Origin: an uncultured Eubacterium sp.
Lineage (GTDB): Bacteria; Bacillota; Clostridia; Oscillospirales; Acutalibacteraceae
Assembly (NCBI GenBank): GCA_944385025.1
Contig: CALWVQ010000062.1
Span: forward strand, 1-32,348
Length of the DNA stretch: 32,348 nt
Direction: 5' to 3'
Part shown: one piece after another, positions 6,873-15,106 of the stretch
Numbering within the stretch: position 1 is the stretch's first letter
Layout: each line of letters begins with the position of its first letter
Made by a program: the position numbers and the translations under genes
The notes under the pieces: generated by a model
Databases searched by the model: none
What the model saw: the letters and a program-made list of their open reading frames with translations, nothing else
Told to the model about the DNA's origin: nothing

Positions 6873-7757
6873 ATGAACACCGTACAGCTTGAATGCTTTC
6901 TCGAGGTATCTGAATGCCTTAATTTTTCAAGGGCGGCAGAAAATTTAAAAATGACCCAGCCTGCTGTGAGTCATCAGATAAACTCCCTTGAGGCAGAGCT
7001 TGGCACAAAGCTTTTCAACAGAACCAGTAAAAATGTCGAGCTGACACGTGACGGCATACGATTCATCGGTCCCGCCACCGACGCGCTTAAAATACTGGGC
7101 GGCGCAAAAGCAAGAATCAGCGATAAAAGCGCCTCCGAAATTCTGCCCCTTACCATAGCGTGCAAAGATGTAAAAATGGCGGAAGTCCTGCCTTCGATTT
7201 TGAAGAACGTATCTTCAGAGCTGCCGCTTTTCAGACCCGCCGTAAAAATAGCTCCTTTTATGCCCATAGCCGCAGTCAACGAAAAAGAAGCCGCCGATGT
7301 AATATTTTCTTATAAATCCGATATCAAGCCCCAGAACCGAATAATCTACAAAGAGCTAAAAAAATGTCAGCTTTGTTGCGTTTGCTGTGAAAACAGCGAA
7401 CTTGCCAAATACGACGAAATCGAAACTGAAGCCCTTTCTACCCAAAGTCTTGCGCTGATTTCAAGATACAGAAATATACCGGAAATGTTTAAGGCTACCG
7501 TATCTTGTACCGCTTCGCTTAAGCAAAGTCAAATATATATGTGCAATGATTATGAGAGCGCCAAACCTCTTGTTCAGGCGGGACTTTGCTGCTGTGTTCA
7601 GCCTGATTTGCCCATAAAAAAAGAGGACGGTCTGAAATACATTCCGATTTCAGACTCGTCCCCGGTATCATTTGGCGTATATTATTCAACTTTAAAATCT
7701 AACCCTATTCTAAAAAGATTTGTTGAAATAACGCTGAAAACATTAAGCAAAAGCTAA
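6873..7757 (+). CDS. LysR-family transcriptional regulator, cysteine-rich (294 aa)
   Basis: The N-terminal helix-turn-helix (about residues 3-62: FLEVSECLNFSRAAENL, MTQPAVSHQINSLEAELG, LFNRTSKNVELT) is typical of LysR regulators. Residues 90-294 form a periplasmic-binding-protein-like effector domain. The start at the ATG of 6873 is favoured over a GTG at 6864 because AGGAG at 6860-6864 is then well spaced. The effector domain carries C165, C168, C169, C171 and C172 (CQLCCVCC) and C239-C241 (CCC), 13 cysteines in the whole protein, which is unusual for the family. Its target is not evident: the divergent neighbours already have a MarR regulator, and nadC downstream points the other way. No terminator is visible in the 43 bases before nadC. 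Confidence 0.92.
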   Translation: MNTVQLECFLEVSECLNFSRAAENLKMTQPAVSHQINSLEAELGTKLFNRTSKNVELTRDGIRFIGPATDALKILGGAKARISDKSASEILPLTIACKDVKMAEVLPSILKNVSSELPLFRPAVKIAPFMPIAAVNEKEAADVIFSYKSDIKPQNRIIYKELKKCQLCCVCCENSELAKYDEIETEALSTQSLALISRYRNIPEMFKATVSCTASLKQSQIYMCNDYESAKPLVQAGLCCCVQPDLPIKKEDGLKYIPISDSSPVSFGVYYSTLKSNPILKRFVEITLKTLSKS

Positions 7758-7800
7758 TCTCTTAAAGAATTTATTACTATAACATTTAAATGCGTTTTGC

Positions 7801-8640
7801 TTATTCAACAGGAGTTAAATTTTTAAGACTTATGTCCATAATAGGAGCAGAATGGGTAAGGGCACCGCAGGAAACAAAATCGACGCCGATCTCGGCAATT
7901 TCCTTTAATCTTTCCTTTGTTACATTGCCCGAACACTCTGTCTGTGCTTTGCCGTTGATTATTTCAACGGCTTTTTTCATAGTTTCGTTATCCATATTAT
8001 CAAGCATTATAATATCTGCGCCGGCGTCAAGAGCTTCTTTTACCTGCTCAAGAGTTTCCGTTTCAATTTCAATCTTTCTTACAAAGGGCGCATATGCTTT
8101 TGCCATTTGAATTGCCTTTGTGATTGAGCCTGCTGCACCGATATGATTATCCTTTAAAAGAACGCCGTCGGAAAGGTTATATCTGTGGTTTGTAGCTCCG
8201 CCAACGGTAACGGCATACTTTTCAAAAGGACGCATATTAGGAGTAGTTTTTCTTGTATCAAGAAGAGTTGTAGAATAGCCCTTAAGCTCGTCCATATACT
8301 CACGGGTAATAGTTGCAATACCGCTCATACGCTGAAGATAGTTAAGTCCCGTTCTCTCTCCGCTTAAAATTGCTTTTATATCGCCGTAAATCACACCTAA
8401 AAGGTCGCCTTTTTTTACCCTGTCGCCGTCCTTGAAATTTGCTTCAAAACGACTTGTAGGGTCAAGCAGTTCAAAAGTTCTTTTAAATATATCAAGTCCG
8501 CAGATAATTCCGTCCTGCTTGCAGATAAGGTCAGCCTTGCCCTGCTTGTCCTCAGGCATAACTGCGTTAGTGGAAACGTCCTCGCTGGTAATATCTTCTT
8601 TTAATGTGTTAAGCAGATACTCGTCCACATTAATCCTCAT
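7801..8640 (-). CDS. nadC: Nicotinate-nucleotide pyrophosphorylase (carboxylating)
   Basis: Converts quinolinate and PRPP to nicotinate mononucleotide, CO2 and pyrophosphate in NAD synthesis. The 279-aa length is that of the family. The core signature is clear: TGLNYLQRMSGIAT (98-110), LLDTRKTTPNMRPFEKYAV (127-144) and LLKDNHI (161-167), followed by IEIETETLEQ and ADIIMLDN of the TIM-barrel-like domain. I place the start at 8640 (MRINVDEYL), where family members usually begin; GGTG is upstream. Starts at 8658 and 8688 are also open. The start overlaps the end of nadB by 11 bases, so the two are co-translated. The enzyme needs quinolinate made by NadB and NadA; nadA is not in the window. Confidence 0.96.
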   Translation of the reverse strand: MRINVDEYLLNTLKEDITSEDVSTNAVMPEDKQGKADLICKQDGIICGLDIFKRTFELLDPTSRFEANFKDGDRVKKGDLLGVIYGDIKAILSGERTGLNYLQRMSGIATITREYMDELKGYSTTLLDTRKTTPNMRPFEKYAVTVGGATNHRYNLSDGVLLKDNHIGAAGSITKAIQMAKAYAPFVRKIEIETETLEQVKEALDAGADIIMLDNMDNETMKKAVEIINGKAQTECSGNVTKERLKEIAEIGVDFVSCGALTHSAPIMDISLKNLTPVE

Positions 8641-9961
8641 AGTTACACCATTTATCATAAAACTCTTTATCCTTTCCCCTGATTTCATCCATAATCAGCT
8701 TTTTAAACTCTTTTGCAATCTCTTTCTTATCCGGATAAGCTTTCAAATCAATATCGGGCAAGTCAACTTTCTTTTTCTCTTTGTCAGAGGCAATAAGCTG
8801 TGCCGCCCTTTTTGCAAACACAAGGCTCTCCAAAAGTGAATTTGAGGCAAGCCTGTTTTTGCCGTGAACACCGTTGCATGCCGTTTCACCCACCGCATAA
8901 AGATGCTCCATAGAGGTTTTGCCGTTTATATCTGTTTTAACTCCGCCCATCATATAGTGCTGTGCAGGGGTTACAGGCACTTTGTCCTTGGTAATATCGT
9001 AACCCTCGTCGGCGCAAGCCTCATAGATATTCGGGAATCTCTTCTTTGCCTCTTCGCTGGTCATTGTAGGCAGGGTAATATAAACGTGGTCGGTGTGGAA
9101 TTTTTCCATTTCCTTTACGATAGCGTCGGTAACAACGTCTCTGGGCTGAAGCTCGTCGGTAAATCTTTCGCCCTTTTCGTTTAGAAGGATTGCACCCTCG
9201 CCCCTTACGCTTTCGCTGATTAAAAATCTTCTGCCTTTTTTCTTGCTGTAAAGAGTAGTTGGGTGTATCTGGATATAATTCATATCCTGAAGTTCCACGT
9301 TGTGCTTGATTGCAAGAGCAAAACTGTCCCCCGTAATGTGCGGAAAATTAGTGGAATTAAGGAAAAGTCCGCCAATTCCCCCTGTGGCAAGAATTATATC
9401 GTCTGCAATAATAGCGCCCATTTCGCCGAATTCGTCCGCACACACTATACCCTGACAAACATTGTCCTTTTCAATAAAGTCAATCATAGTCGTCTGGGTA
9501 ACAAAAGTGATGTTCTCCCTTTTCTTTGCAATTCTTAAAAGGGTTGCAGTAATCTCTTTACCCGTTTCGTCCTTGTGATGAAGGATACGGTTTCTTCTGT
9601 GAGCGCCCTCACGGGTATAGTCAAACTCGCCGTCGTCCCCTGTGTCAAACTGAACTCCCAAATCAACAAGAGTTCCTATAACCTCCTGGGACGCCTCAAT
9701 CATTACCTTTACAGATTCAGGATTGTTTTCGTAATGACCCGCTTTCATTGTATCCTCAAAGTAACAGTTAAAATCATTTACGTCTTTAAGCACACAAACG
9801 CCGCCCTGGGCAAGATAGGAGTCGCACTCTTTTAAGTCTTCTTTTGTAATTACAAGAACGTCCTTGTCTTTGGGCAGGCACAAAGCGGCAAAAAGTCCCG
9901 CAACGCCGCTTCCTACTATAACCACATCTGTTTTGATGAAGTCCTTTTCCTTCATAGCCAT
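8630..9961 (-). CDS. nadB: L-aspartate oxidase
   Basis: A flavoprotein oxidising L-aspartate to iminoaspartate, the first step of de novo NAD synthesis. The FAD-binding fold is at the N-terminus (TDVVIVGSGVAGLFAAL); the substrate region includes QIHPTTLYSK, LISESVRGEGAILLN and ERFTDELQPRDVV; the second FAD contact is near the C-terminus (YAVGETACNGVHGKNRLASNSLLE). At 443 aa it lacks most of the C-terminal helical domain of the E. coli type (about 540 aa), as far as I recall a common form in Clostridia. Start choice is open: ATG at 9961 is used here, but a TTG at 9967 has better spacing from AAAGG. nadC overlaps its end. An imperfect palindrome upstream (9993-10021) may be the regulator site. 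Confidence 0.95.
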   Translation of the reverse strand: MAMKEKDFIKTDVVIVGSGVAGLFAALCLPKDKDVLVITKEDLKECDSYLAQGGVCVLKDVNDFNCYFEDTMKAGHYENNPESVKVMIEASQEVIGTLVDLGVQFDTGDDGEFDYTREGAHRRNRILHHKDETGKEITATLLRIAKKRENITFVTQTTMIDFIEKDNVCQGIVCADEFGEMGAIIADDIILATGGIGGLFLNSTNFPHITGDSFALAIKHNVELQDMNYIQIHPTTLYSKKKGRRFLISESVRGEGAILLNEKGERFTDELQPRDVVTDAIVKEMEKFHTDHVYITLPTMTSEEAKKRFPNIYEACADEGYDITKDKVPVTPAQHYMMGGVKTDINGKTSMEHLYAVGETACNGVHGKNRLASNSLLESLVFAKRAAQLIASDKEKKKVDLPDIDLKAYPDKKEIAKEFKKLIMDEIRGKDKEFYDKWCNYED

Positions 9962-9992
9962 AGTCAATGTAACCTTTGTTTTTTTCTATAAT

Positions 9993-10021
9993 ATAAGTAC
10001 ATCTCATTTGGATATACTTAT
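9993..10021. promoter_or_regulatory. Imperfect palindrome upstream of nadBC
   Basis: ATAAGTACATC (9993-10003) and GATATACTTAT (10011-10021) match as an inverted repeat at 10 of 11 positions with a 7-base spacer. It lies 30-60 bases ahead of nadB, where a repressor site would be expected. NAD genes of Firmicutes are often controlled by NiaR, but I cannot say that this is a NiaR site. Confidence 0.4.
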
Positions 10022-10055
10022 TCTAATATATAATTATTTTGTGCGGTTGTCAAGA

Positions 10056-10084
10056 TTGATAAAGAATATATCTTATGTTAAAAT
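10056..10084 (+). promoter_or_regulatory. Promoter for the HAD/metallophosphoesterase operon
   Basis: TTGATA at 10056-10061, 17 bases, TAAAAT at 10079-10084. This gives a leader of about 25 bases before the ATG at 10116. Confidence 0.6.
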
Positions 10085-10115
10085 AACGTTGAATAACAGG
10101 GGCGGTACTGAAATT

Positions 10116-10682
10116 ATGAATGTTTTTGATTTTGACAACACTATTTACGACGGAGAAACACTGGTGGATTTTATCCTCTACTATGTTAAAACCGACTATA
10201 AAATATGGAAATTTGTTCCGAAGCTTGTTTACATAGCGATTAAGGACAAATTTCACCTTTTCACCGTGGAAAAAGCCATTAACGAATACGCGTCTTTTTT
10301 AGAGGGATACTATGTTAAAAACACTGTCAAAAAAGAAGACGTAAAAAGATTTTGGGACGAAAATCAGCACAAAATCAAGCCTTGGTATGAAAAGGTAAGG
10401 CGTGACGACGACATTATAGTTTCCGGCACTACCGACTTTATTTTAGAAGAAATAATGGAAAGAATGGGCATAAAAAATTACGTTGGCTCGTCTATCGACA
10501 GCAAAACGGGAAAATTTAAAAGGCTGTGTTTTCTTGAAAACAAAGTTAAAATTTTTAAAGAGCTTTATCCCGACGCTCACATAGATAATTTTTATACCGA
10601 CTCAATGAACGACAGAGCTATGATGGACATTTCCGACCACGTATTTTTCGTAACAGGAGATAAAATCGAGCAGATAAAATAG
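10116..10682 (+). CDS. HAD-superfamily phosphatase, subfamily IB-like (188 aa)
   Basis: The four HAD motifs are visible: I, DFDNT with nucleophile D5 and D7; II, VSGTT with S103; III, K143 in ENKVKIF; IV, YTDSMNDRAMMD with D162 and D166. A helical cap lies between motifs I and II (about 14-95), as in phosphoserine-phosphatase-like subfamily IB enzymes that act on small phosphorylated molecules. The substrate is not known. The start at 10116 is the ATG directly before motif I; the open frame runs further upstream but without family-like sequence and through the promoter. Its stop lies 8 bases before the metallophosphoesterase gene, so the two form an operon and may act on related phosphoesters. 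Confidence 0.9.
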   Translation: MNVFDFDNTIYDGETLVDFILYYVKTDYKIWKFVPKLVYIAIKDKFHLFTVEKAINEYASFLEGYYVKNTVKKEDVKRFWDENQHKIKPWYEKVRRDDDIIVSGTTDFILEEIMERMGIKNYVGSSIDSKTGKFKRLCFLENKVKIFKELYPDAHIDNFYTDSMNDRAMMDISDHVFFVTGDKIEQIK

Positions 10683-10690
10683 GTGATTAA

Positions 10691-12064
10691 ATGACAAAAC
10701 TTACATTTATAGCAGATACCCACCATTACAGTAAAACTTTGGGAACAAAAGGCAGGCAGTATGAACTGCGCTCAGGCTCTGACCAAAAATGCCTTGCAGA
10801 AACAGGCGAAATAATTGACAGCGCCTTTGATTATATTTCAAAAAGCGATACCGACGCCGTTTTAATCGCCGGGGACGTAACCAACGATGGTGAAAAAGTT
10901 TCCCACCTTGAATTTCGTGAAAAGCTGAAGGCTCTTGCAAAGAGTAAAAAAGTTTATGTTATTACCGCAACTCACGACTGGTGTTGTGACGAAAATCCCA
11001 GAAGATACGACGGCGACAAGGTTTTTCACGATGTTGAGGTTATGAAAAGCAGCGAACTCCGGGACTTTTACTTTGATTTCGGTCCTAAAGACGCTTTAAG
11101 CGAATATATAACCCACATAGGCACCTGTTCATACGTTGTTCAGATAAGTGAAAATGTCCGCATTCTCGCCCTTAACGACGATAAAAACCAAAACGGCCAC
11201 GCAGGCTTTACCGAAGAGCATTTTTGCTGGATAGAGGAGCAAATCAAAAAAGCACAACAGGACGGCTGCCTTATAATAGGAATGGAGCATCACCTTTTAA
11301 TGCCCCACGTTACTCCCCTTATAACAGGAGGAAGCACCTGTGTTGAAAACAGGGAATACGTTGCATCAAGGCTTGCCGACGCAGGACTTAAATATATGTT
11401 TGTTGGTCATTCCCATATTCAGAGCACGTCGTCATTCAAAACACGAAAAGGAAGCGTAATAACCGAGGTAAACGTAGGCTCTCTTGTGGGATATCCCGCT
11501 CCCATTGTTGAGGTTACGGTAAACGACGACCTTACTTTAAGCTATCAGGTAAAGCATCTGAAAAACTTTACACTAAACGGAAATAAGGTTGACGCACAGG
11601 AATATTTAAAAAAGCACACTCTTGACCTGCTTCACCGTGTTATTGACGCACCTGATAAAAAAGAGCTTATTGACAGGCTTACCGCCCTTCAGCTTGACGG
11701 CAAAAAATTTGAAAAATTTACGCCGATAATCTTTAAAGTTTTAAAATTCATAAAAAATGCAGACGTTATGGACGTTTACAAAAAGCTTAAGCGTATAGGA
11801 CTTGCAAAGGATATTGATTATATCCTTGCGGTAAAATACAGAAATAAAAAACTCCTTGACATTATAGACGAAATTTACCTTTCTCTTTTCGACGGAAGTA
11901 CAGTCACATACAGCCGTGACGACGACTACTACAAGCTGATTATATCGGTAGTTTCAATTCCGTCAAAAATTTTCAAAAAAAATAATGATATGAAAAAACT
12001 AATTTTCGCCATAGATTCCATTCTTACAGGCGGAAATTTTAACAATCAAAAGGACATAATTTAA
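10691..12064 (+). CDS. Calcineurin-like metallophosphoesterase (457 aa)
   Basis: A cytoplasmic phosphoesterase with a binuclear metal site. Ligand motifs appear in order: IADTHH (D9, H11), LIAGDVTNDGE, ATHDW (where the family usually has GNHD), IIGMEHH and FVGHSHIQ. The metal-binding domain fills about residues 1-280; the remaining 180 residues, mostly helical with many lysines, resemble nothing I can name. There is no signal peptide, unlike many exported members. The start has AGGTGATTAA before the ATG. It follows the HAD phosphatase by 8 bases. No U-tract terminator follows, though an AT-rich inverted repeat lies just after the stop. Confidence 0.9.
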   Translation: MTKLTFIADTHHYSKTLGTKGRQYELRSGSDQKCLAETGEIIDSAFDYISKSDTDAVLIAGDVTNDGEKVSHLEFREKLKALAKSKKVYVITATHDWCCDENPRRYDGDKVFHDVEVMKSSELRDFYFDFGPKDALSEYITHIGTCSYVVQISENVRILALNDDKNQNGHAGFTEEHFCWIEEQIKKAQQDGCLIIGMEHHLLMPHVTPLITGGSTCVENREYVASRLADAGLKYMFVGHSHIQSTSSFKTRKGSVITEVNVGSLVGYPAPIVEVTVNDDLTLSYQVKHLKNFTLNGNKVDAQEYLKKHTLDLLHRVIDAPDKKELIDRLTALQLDGKKFEKFTPIIFKVLKFIKNADVMDVYKKLKRIGLAKDIDYILAVKYRNKKLLDIIDEIYLSLFDGSTVTYSRDDDYYKLIISVVSIPSKIFKKNNDMKKLIFAIDSILTGGNFNNQKDII

Positions 12065-12381
12065 GATATAATTGTTGCCTTTTACTATTGACAATTATAT
12101 TACATTGTGTTACTCTTTTGTTACCATTCAGATATACAATATTTTGAGCATTTTTTGACATTAATTTGCAATACGCTACATATAGTGTTTAATTTCCCGT
12201 AAATACACAATTTATTCAGATTTTTATTTGGTTACATTTTGGATAAATTGTGTTTTATACGGTTTATTTTATGTATTAAGTTTGGTATAATGTCAATGTT
12301 TACTTGAGATATATTTTCATATTTTTATGATTACTACAAACATTATAGATATAACGAGATTATGAGAGAGGTGAATTTTGC
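12065..12381 (+). promoter_or_regulatory. 317-bp AT-rich intergenic region with promoters ahead of murA
   Basis: No gene is seen here. It holds a 10-bp AT-rich inverted repeat (12066-12075 with 12091-12100), a possible early promoter (TTGACA at 12088-12093, 17 bases, TACTCT at 12111-12116; the -10 is poor), and the likely murA promoter at 12263-12291. The rest is AT-rich without clear structure. The murA ribosome binding site GAGAGGTGA is at the right edge. Confidence 0.5.
12263..12291 (+). promoter_or_regulatory. Promoter for murA (extended -10)
   Basis: TATAAT at 12286-12291 is a perfect -10, with TG at 12283-12284 forming an extended -10. The -35 (TTTATT at 12263-12268, 17-base spacer) is weak, which an extended -10 can compensate. 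The leader would be about 85 bases. Confidence 0.65.
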
Positions 12382-13671
12382 TTGGAAAATTTTGTTATTA
12401 ACGGCGGGCATGAGCTTTTCGGCGAGGTAACAGTCAGCGGAGCTAAAAATGCAGCAGTAGCAATTATTCCGGCAGCACTACTTTCTAACGATATAGTTCG
12501 TATAGAAAATATCCCTAACATCAGCGATGTTAGCTTGATAATTCAAATTCTTGACCGTATGGGCGCAGGAATTAAAATGATTAACAAAAACACTATTGAG
12601 ATTGACAGCAGAAGCGTAACTTATCAAGAGGTACCTTATGAGCTTGCTTCCCACTTCAGAGCAAGTTACTACCTTATCGGCGTTATGCTGGGCAGATTCA
12701 AAAAAGCAGAGGTTGCTATGCCCGGCGGCTGTGATTTCGGCGTAAGACCTATTGACCAGCATATCAAAGGCTTTGAAATGCTAGGTGCAAAGGTAGAAAC
12801 AATAAACGGTATGGTTTGCGCTACTGCAGACAAGCTTATCGGCTCATCTATATATATGGACGTTGTTTCCGTAGGGGCTACAATGAACGTTATGCTGGCA
12901 TCAGTGCTTGCAAGAGGACTTACAATCATTGAAAATGCGGCAAAAGAGCCTCACATAGTTGACCTTGCAAACTTTCTTAACTCTATGGGCGCAGACATAA
13001 GAGGCGCAGGTACAGACGTAATTAAAATCAGAGGTGTAGAGAAGCTTCACGGCTGCACTTACTCTATTATCCCCGACCAAATCGAAGCAGGCACCTATAT
13101 GGTTGCTGCTGCGGCTTGCGGCGGTGACGTGCTTGTTAAAAACGTAATACCAAAGCACCTTGAATCTATCAGCGCAAAGCTTGAAGAGGCAGGAGCAGAA
13201 ATCATCGAATATGACGACGCTGTTCGAGTAACAAGATTTAAGCCTCTTACAAGATGCAATGTTAAAACAATGCCCCACCCCGGTTTTCCAACAGATATGC
13301 AGCCGCAAATGGCAGTTGTACTGTCTATTGCAAAAGGTACAAGCATTTTGTCGGAAAGCGTATGGGACAACCGTTTTCAGTACGTGGGTCAGCTTCTTCG
13401 TATGGGCGCAGATATTCAGGTAGACGGCAAAACGGCTGTTATTGAAGGTGTAAGCGCACTTACGGGTGTTAAAGTTAAGGCTACCGATTTAAGAGCGGGC
13501 GCCGCAATGATCATTGCAGGTTTAGTAGCACAAGGCACTACAATTGTTGAGGATATTCAGTATATCGACAGAGGATATGAGGACGTGTGCGAAAAATTCT
13601 CTATGATCGGCGCAGATATTAAAAGAGTAGAAGTCAGCGAGCCTGACGTTATTGCAGCAGACGCAGGTTAA
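12382..13671 (+). CDS. murA: UDP-N-acetylglucosamine 1-carboxyvinyltransferase
   Basis: First committed step of peptidoglycan synthesis: transfers enolpyruvate from PEP to UDP-GlcNAc. Length 429 aa is standard. K22 (SGAKNA) and the loop cysteine C117 in MPGGCDFGVRPIDQH are present; this cysteine is the one modified by fosfomycin, so the enzyme should be of the sensitive type. The C-terminal half has HPGFPTDMQPQ, DNRFQYVGQLLRMGAD and DLRAGAAMIIAGL. The start is a TTG at 12382, placed by the family N-terminus (MENFVINGG) and by GAGAGGTGA upstream. Many Firmicutes carry two murA copies; only this one is visible. An intrinsic terminator follows. Confidence 0.97.
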   Translation: MENFVINGGHELFGEVTVSGAKNAAVAIIPAALLSNDIVRIENIPNISDVSLIIQILDRMGAGIKMINKNTIEIDSRSVTYQEVPYELASHFRASYYLIGVMLGRFKKAEVAMPGGCDFGVRPIDQHIKGFEMLGAKVETINGMVCATADKLIGSSIYMDVVSVGATMNVMLASVLARGLTIIENAAKEPHIVDLANFLNSMGADIRGAGTDVIKIRGVEKLHGCTYSIIPDQIEAGTYMVAAAACGGDVLVKNVIPKHLESISAKLEEAGAEIIEYDDAVRVTRFKPLTRCNVKTMPHPGFPTDMQPQMAVVLSIAKGTSILSESVWDNRFQYVGQLLRMGADIQVDGKTAVIEGVSALTGVKVKATDLRAGAAMIIAGLVAQGTTIVEDIQYIDRGYEDVCEKFSMIGADIKRVEVSEPDVIAADAG

Positions 13672-13682
13672 TAAAAATAATT

Positions 13683-13709
13683 AAAGCGTATCCATTGATA
13701 CGCTTTTTT
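13683..13709 (+). terminator. Intrinsic terminator after murA
   Basis: AAAGCGTATC (13683-13692) pairs with GATACGCTTT (13697-13706) around a CATT loop, followed by a run of T to 13709. It separates murA from walJ, whose ribosome binding site lies just after it, so some read-through is likely. Confidence 0.8.
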
Positions 13710-13725
13710 AATTGAGGATAGTATT

Positions 13726-14514
13726 ATGGCAAAAGTTTGTCAGCTTTTTTCGGGAAGCAACGGAAATTCAATACTTATTTCGGCAAACGGTAATAATTTT
13801 CTTGTAGATATTGGTGTTTCGGCAAAAAGGTGCGAAAATGCACTGCTTGACGTAGGGGTTGACCCTGACTCAATTAACGGCATATTTGTTACCCACGAGC
13901 ATTGTGACCACGTAAAAGGTGTCAGAGTCTTTGCAAAAAGGCACAAAGTGCCTGTGTTTGCCAACTTTGAATGTGTCGACGCTATGCTTGAGGCGGAAAC
14001 CATTGACTCCGACGTTCATATCGAACTCCTTGACTATCATACAGAGCTGGGAGGTATAGAGATTCGCTCATTTGCACAAAGCCACGACAGCGCCAACTGC
14101 GTGGGGTACAGATTTAATCTCCCCGAGGGCAGAAGCGTTGGCGTATGCACCGACACGGGATATGTAACGGACAACGCAAAGGAGCAGTTAAAAGGCGTGG
14201 ATATGATTTTTCTTGAATCAAACCACGAGGTATCTATGGTACAGACAGGTTCTTACAGTTATATGCTGAAAAAAAGAATTTTAGGAGCAAGAGGTCATTT
14301 GTCAAACTTTGACAGCTCCGAATACATAAAAACTTTGGCGCAGGACGGCACTACACGATTTGTACTTTGTCACTTGAGCCTTGAAAATAATATGCCGGAG
14401 ATAGCAAGACAAACGGCGTTGTCAGCATTAAGCGAAATCGGACTTAAAGAGGGTACAGACTATCGTCTTTATGTCTCTCCCACTCAAAACGACAGCAGGT
14501 GTATTGCATTATGA
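13726..14514 (+). CDS. walJ: MBL-fold hydrolase, WalJ/YycJ family
   Basis: A metallo-beta-lactamase-fold protein of 262 aa. The metal motif is H57-E-H59-C-D61-H62 in VTHEHCDHVKG, with further ligands expected in SFAQSHDS and the C-terminal VLCHLS; CTDTGYV is also typical. WalJ/YycJ proteins belong to the DNA-acting part of this fold; the Bacillus member has been reported as a 5'-3' exonuclease and linked to the WalRK cell-wall system, but neither role can be shown here. GAGG stands about ten bases ahead of the ATG. The stop codon overlaps the start of rlmH (ATGA), and walJ and rlmH are also near each other in Bacillus. Confidence 0.9.
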   Translation: MAKVCQLFSGSNGNSILISANGNNFLVDIGVSAKRCENALLDVGVDPDSINGIFVTHEHCDHVKGVRVFAKRHKVPVFANFECVDAMLEAETIDSDVHIELLDYHTELGGIEIRSFAQSHDSANCVGYRFNLPEGRSVGVCTDTGYVTDNAKEQLKGVDMIFLESNHEVSMVQTGSYSYMLKKRILGARGHLSNFDSSEYIKTLAQDGTTRFVLCHLSLENNMPEIARQTALSALSEIGLKEGTDYRLYVSPTQNDSRCIAL

Positions 14515-14990
14515 TAAATATAACAATAATTGCCGTGGGCAAGCTGAAAGAAAGCTATCTGCGTGACGGCTGCAAGGAATATTTAAAAAGGCTGGGTGCC
14601 TTTGCAAAAGTCGATATAATTGAAATAAACGAAGAAAGATGCTCCGACAACCCAAGCGCCAAGGAAATTGAAACTGTTATCTTAAAAGAGGGCGAAAGGA
14701 TAACTCAGAGAATACCGAAAAATGCAGCAGTTATCCCCCTTTGTATCGAGGGCAAAGAGTACTCAAGTCCTGATTTTTCAAAGTTAATCGAAGAATTGTC
14801 CCTTAACTCATCCCACCTTTGCTTTATTATAGGGGGGTCATTCGGATTAAGCGACGGCGTTAAGGCGCTTTCCAAAACAAAGCTGTCTTTCGGTAAAATG
14901 ACTCTTCCCCACCAGCTTGCAAGGCTGGTACTTTTAGAACAGGTTTACAGGGGATTTTCAATTTCAAACAATTCGAAATATCACAAATAA
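14511..14990 (+). CDS. rlmH: 23S rRNA (pseudouridine1915-N3)-methyltransferase
   Basis: RlmH methylates the pseudouridine at position 1915 of helix 69 in 23S rRNA, in the assembled ribosome. The protein is 159 aa, the usual length, and a SPOUT-class knotted enzyme: IIAVGKLKE at the N-terminus, the SAM-site loop FIIGGSFGLSDGV (105-117) and LARLVLLEQVYRGFSISNN before the final YHK. The start at 14511 overlaps the walJ stop by four bases, with AGGTG nine bases before; a start four codons earlier is less likely. A very strong terminator follows directly after its stop. Confidence 0.96.
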   Translation: MINITIIAVGKLKESYLRDGCKEYLKRLGAFAKVDIIEINEERCSDNPSAKEIETVILKEGERITQRIPKNAAVIPLCIEGKEYSSPDFSKLIEELSLNSSHLCFIIGGSFGLSDGVKALSKTKLSFGKMTLPHQLARLVLLEQVYRGFSISNNSKYHK

Positions 14991-15028
14991 AAGAAGGAAG
15001 CACCGAAATATCGGTGCTTCCTTCTTTT
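14989..15028 (+). terminator. Strong intrinsic terminator after rlmH
   Basis: A perfect 18-bp stem (14989-15006 with 15011-15028; ends AAAAGAAGGAAG/CTTCCTTCTTTT) with an AATA loop; the left arm includes the last bases of the rlmH stop codon. The A-rich left arm and T-rich right arm allow it to work in both directions. Confidence 0.85.
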
Positions 15029-15067
15029 AAGGGGTAAAAATTTATGTGAAAACGTAGTTGGTATATA

Positions 15068-15101
15068 TAAAAAGGTTGAGATAAAAATTATCAACAACCT
15101 T
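15068..15101 (-). terminator. Probable terminator of the YitT-family gene
   Basis: On the minus strand AAGGTTG (15101-15095) pairs with CAACCTT (15078-15072) and is followed by TTTATATA. The stem is only 7 bp with a long loop, so strength is modest. It lies six bases after the stop of the gene. Confidence 0.5.
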
Positions 15102-15106
15102 GTTGA

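Noticed and set aside
8630-9961. nadB as a truncated or frameshifted pseudogene because of its 443 aa
   Set aside because: Both FAD motifs and the substrate residues are in one frame, it is coupled to nadC, and short NadB proteins are common in Clostridia as far as I recall.
9864-10115. An 84-residue N-terminal extension of the HAD phosphatase
   Set aside because: It would run back through the divergent nadB start and the promoter at 10056-10084 and has no family likeness; the ATG at 10116 stands right before motif I.
12478-13370. Minus-strand frames of 86-135 aa inside murA
   Set aside because: murA is full length with all its motifs; these are reverse-strand shadows.
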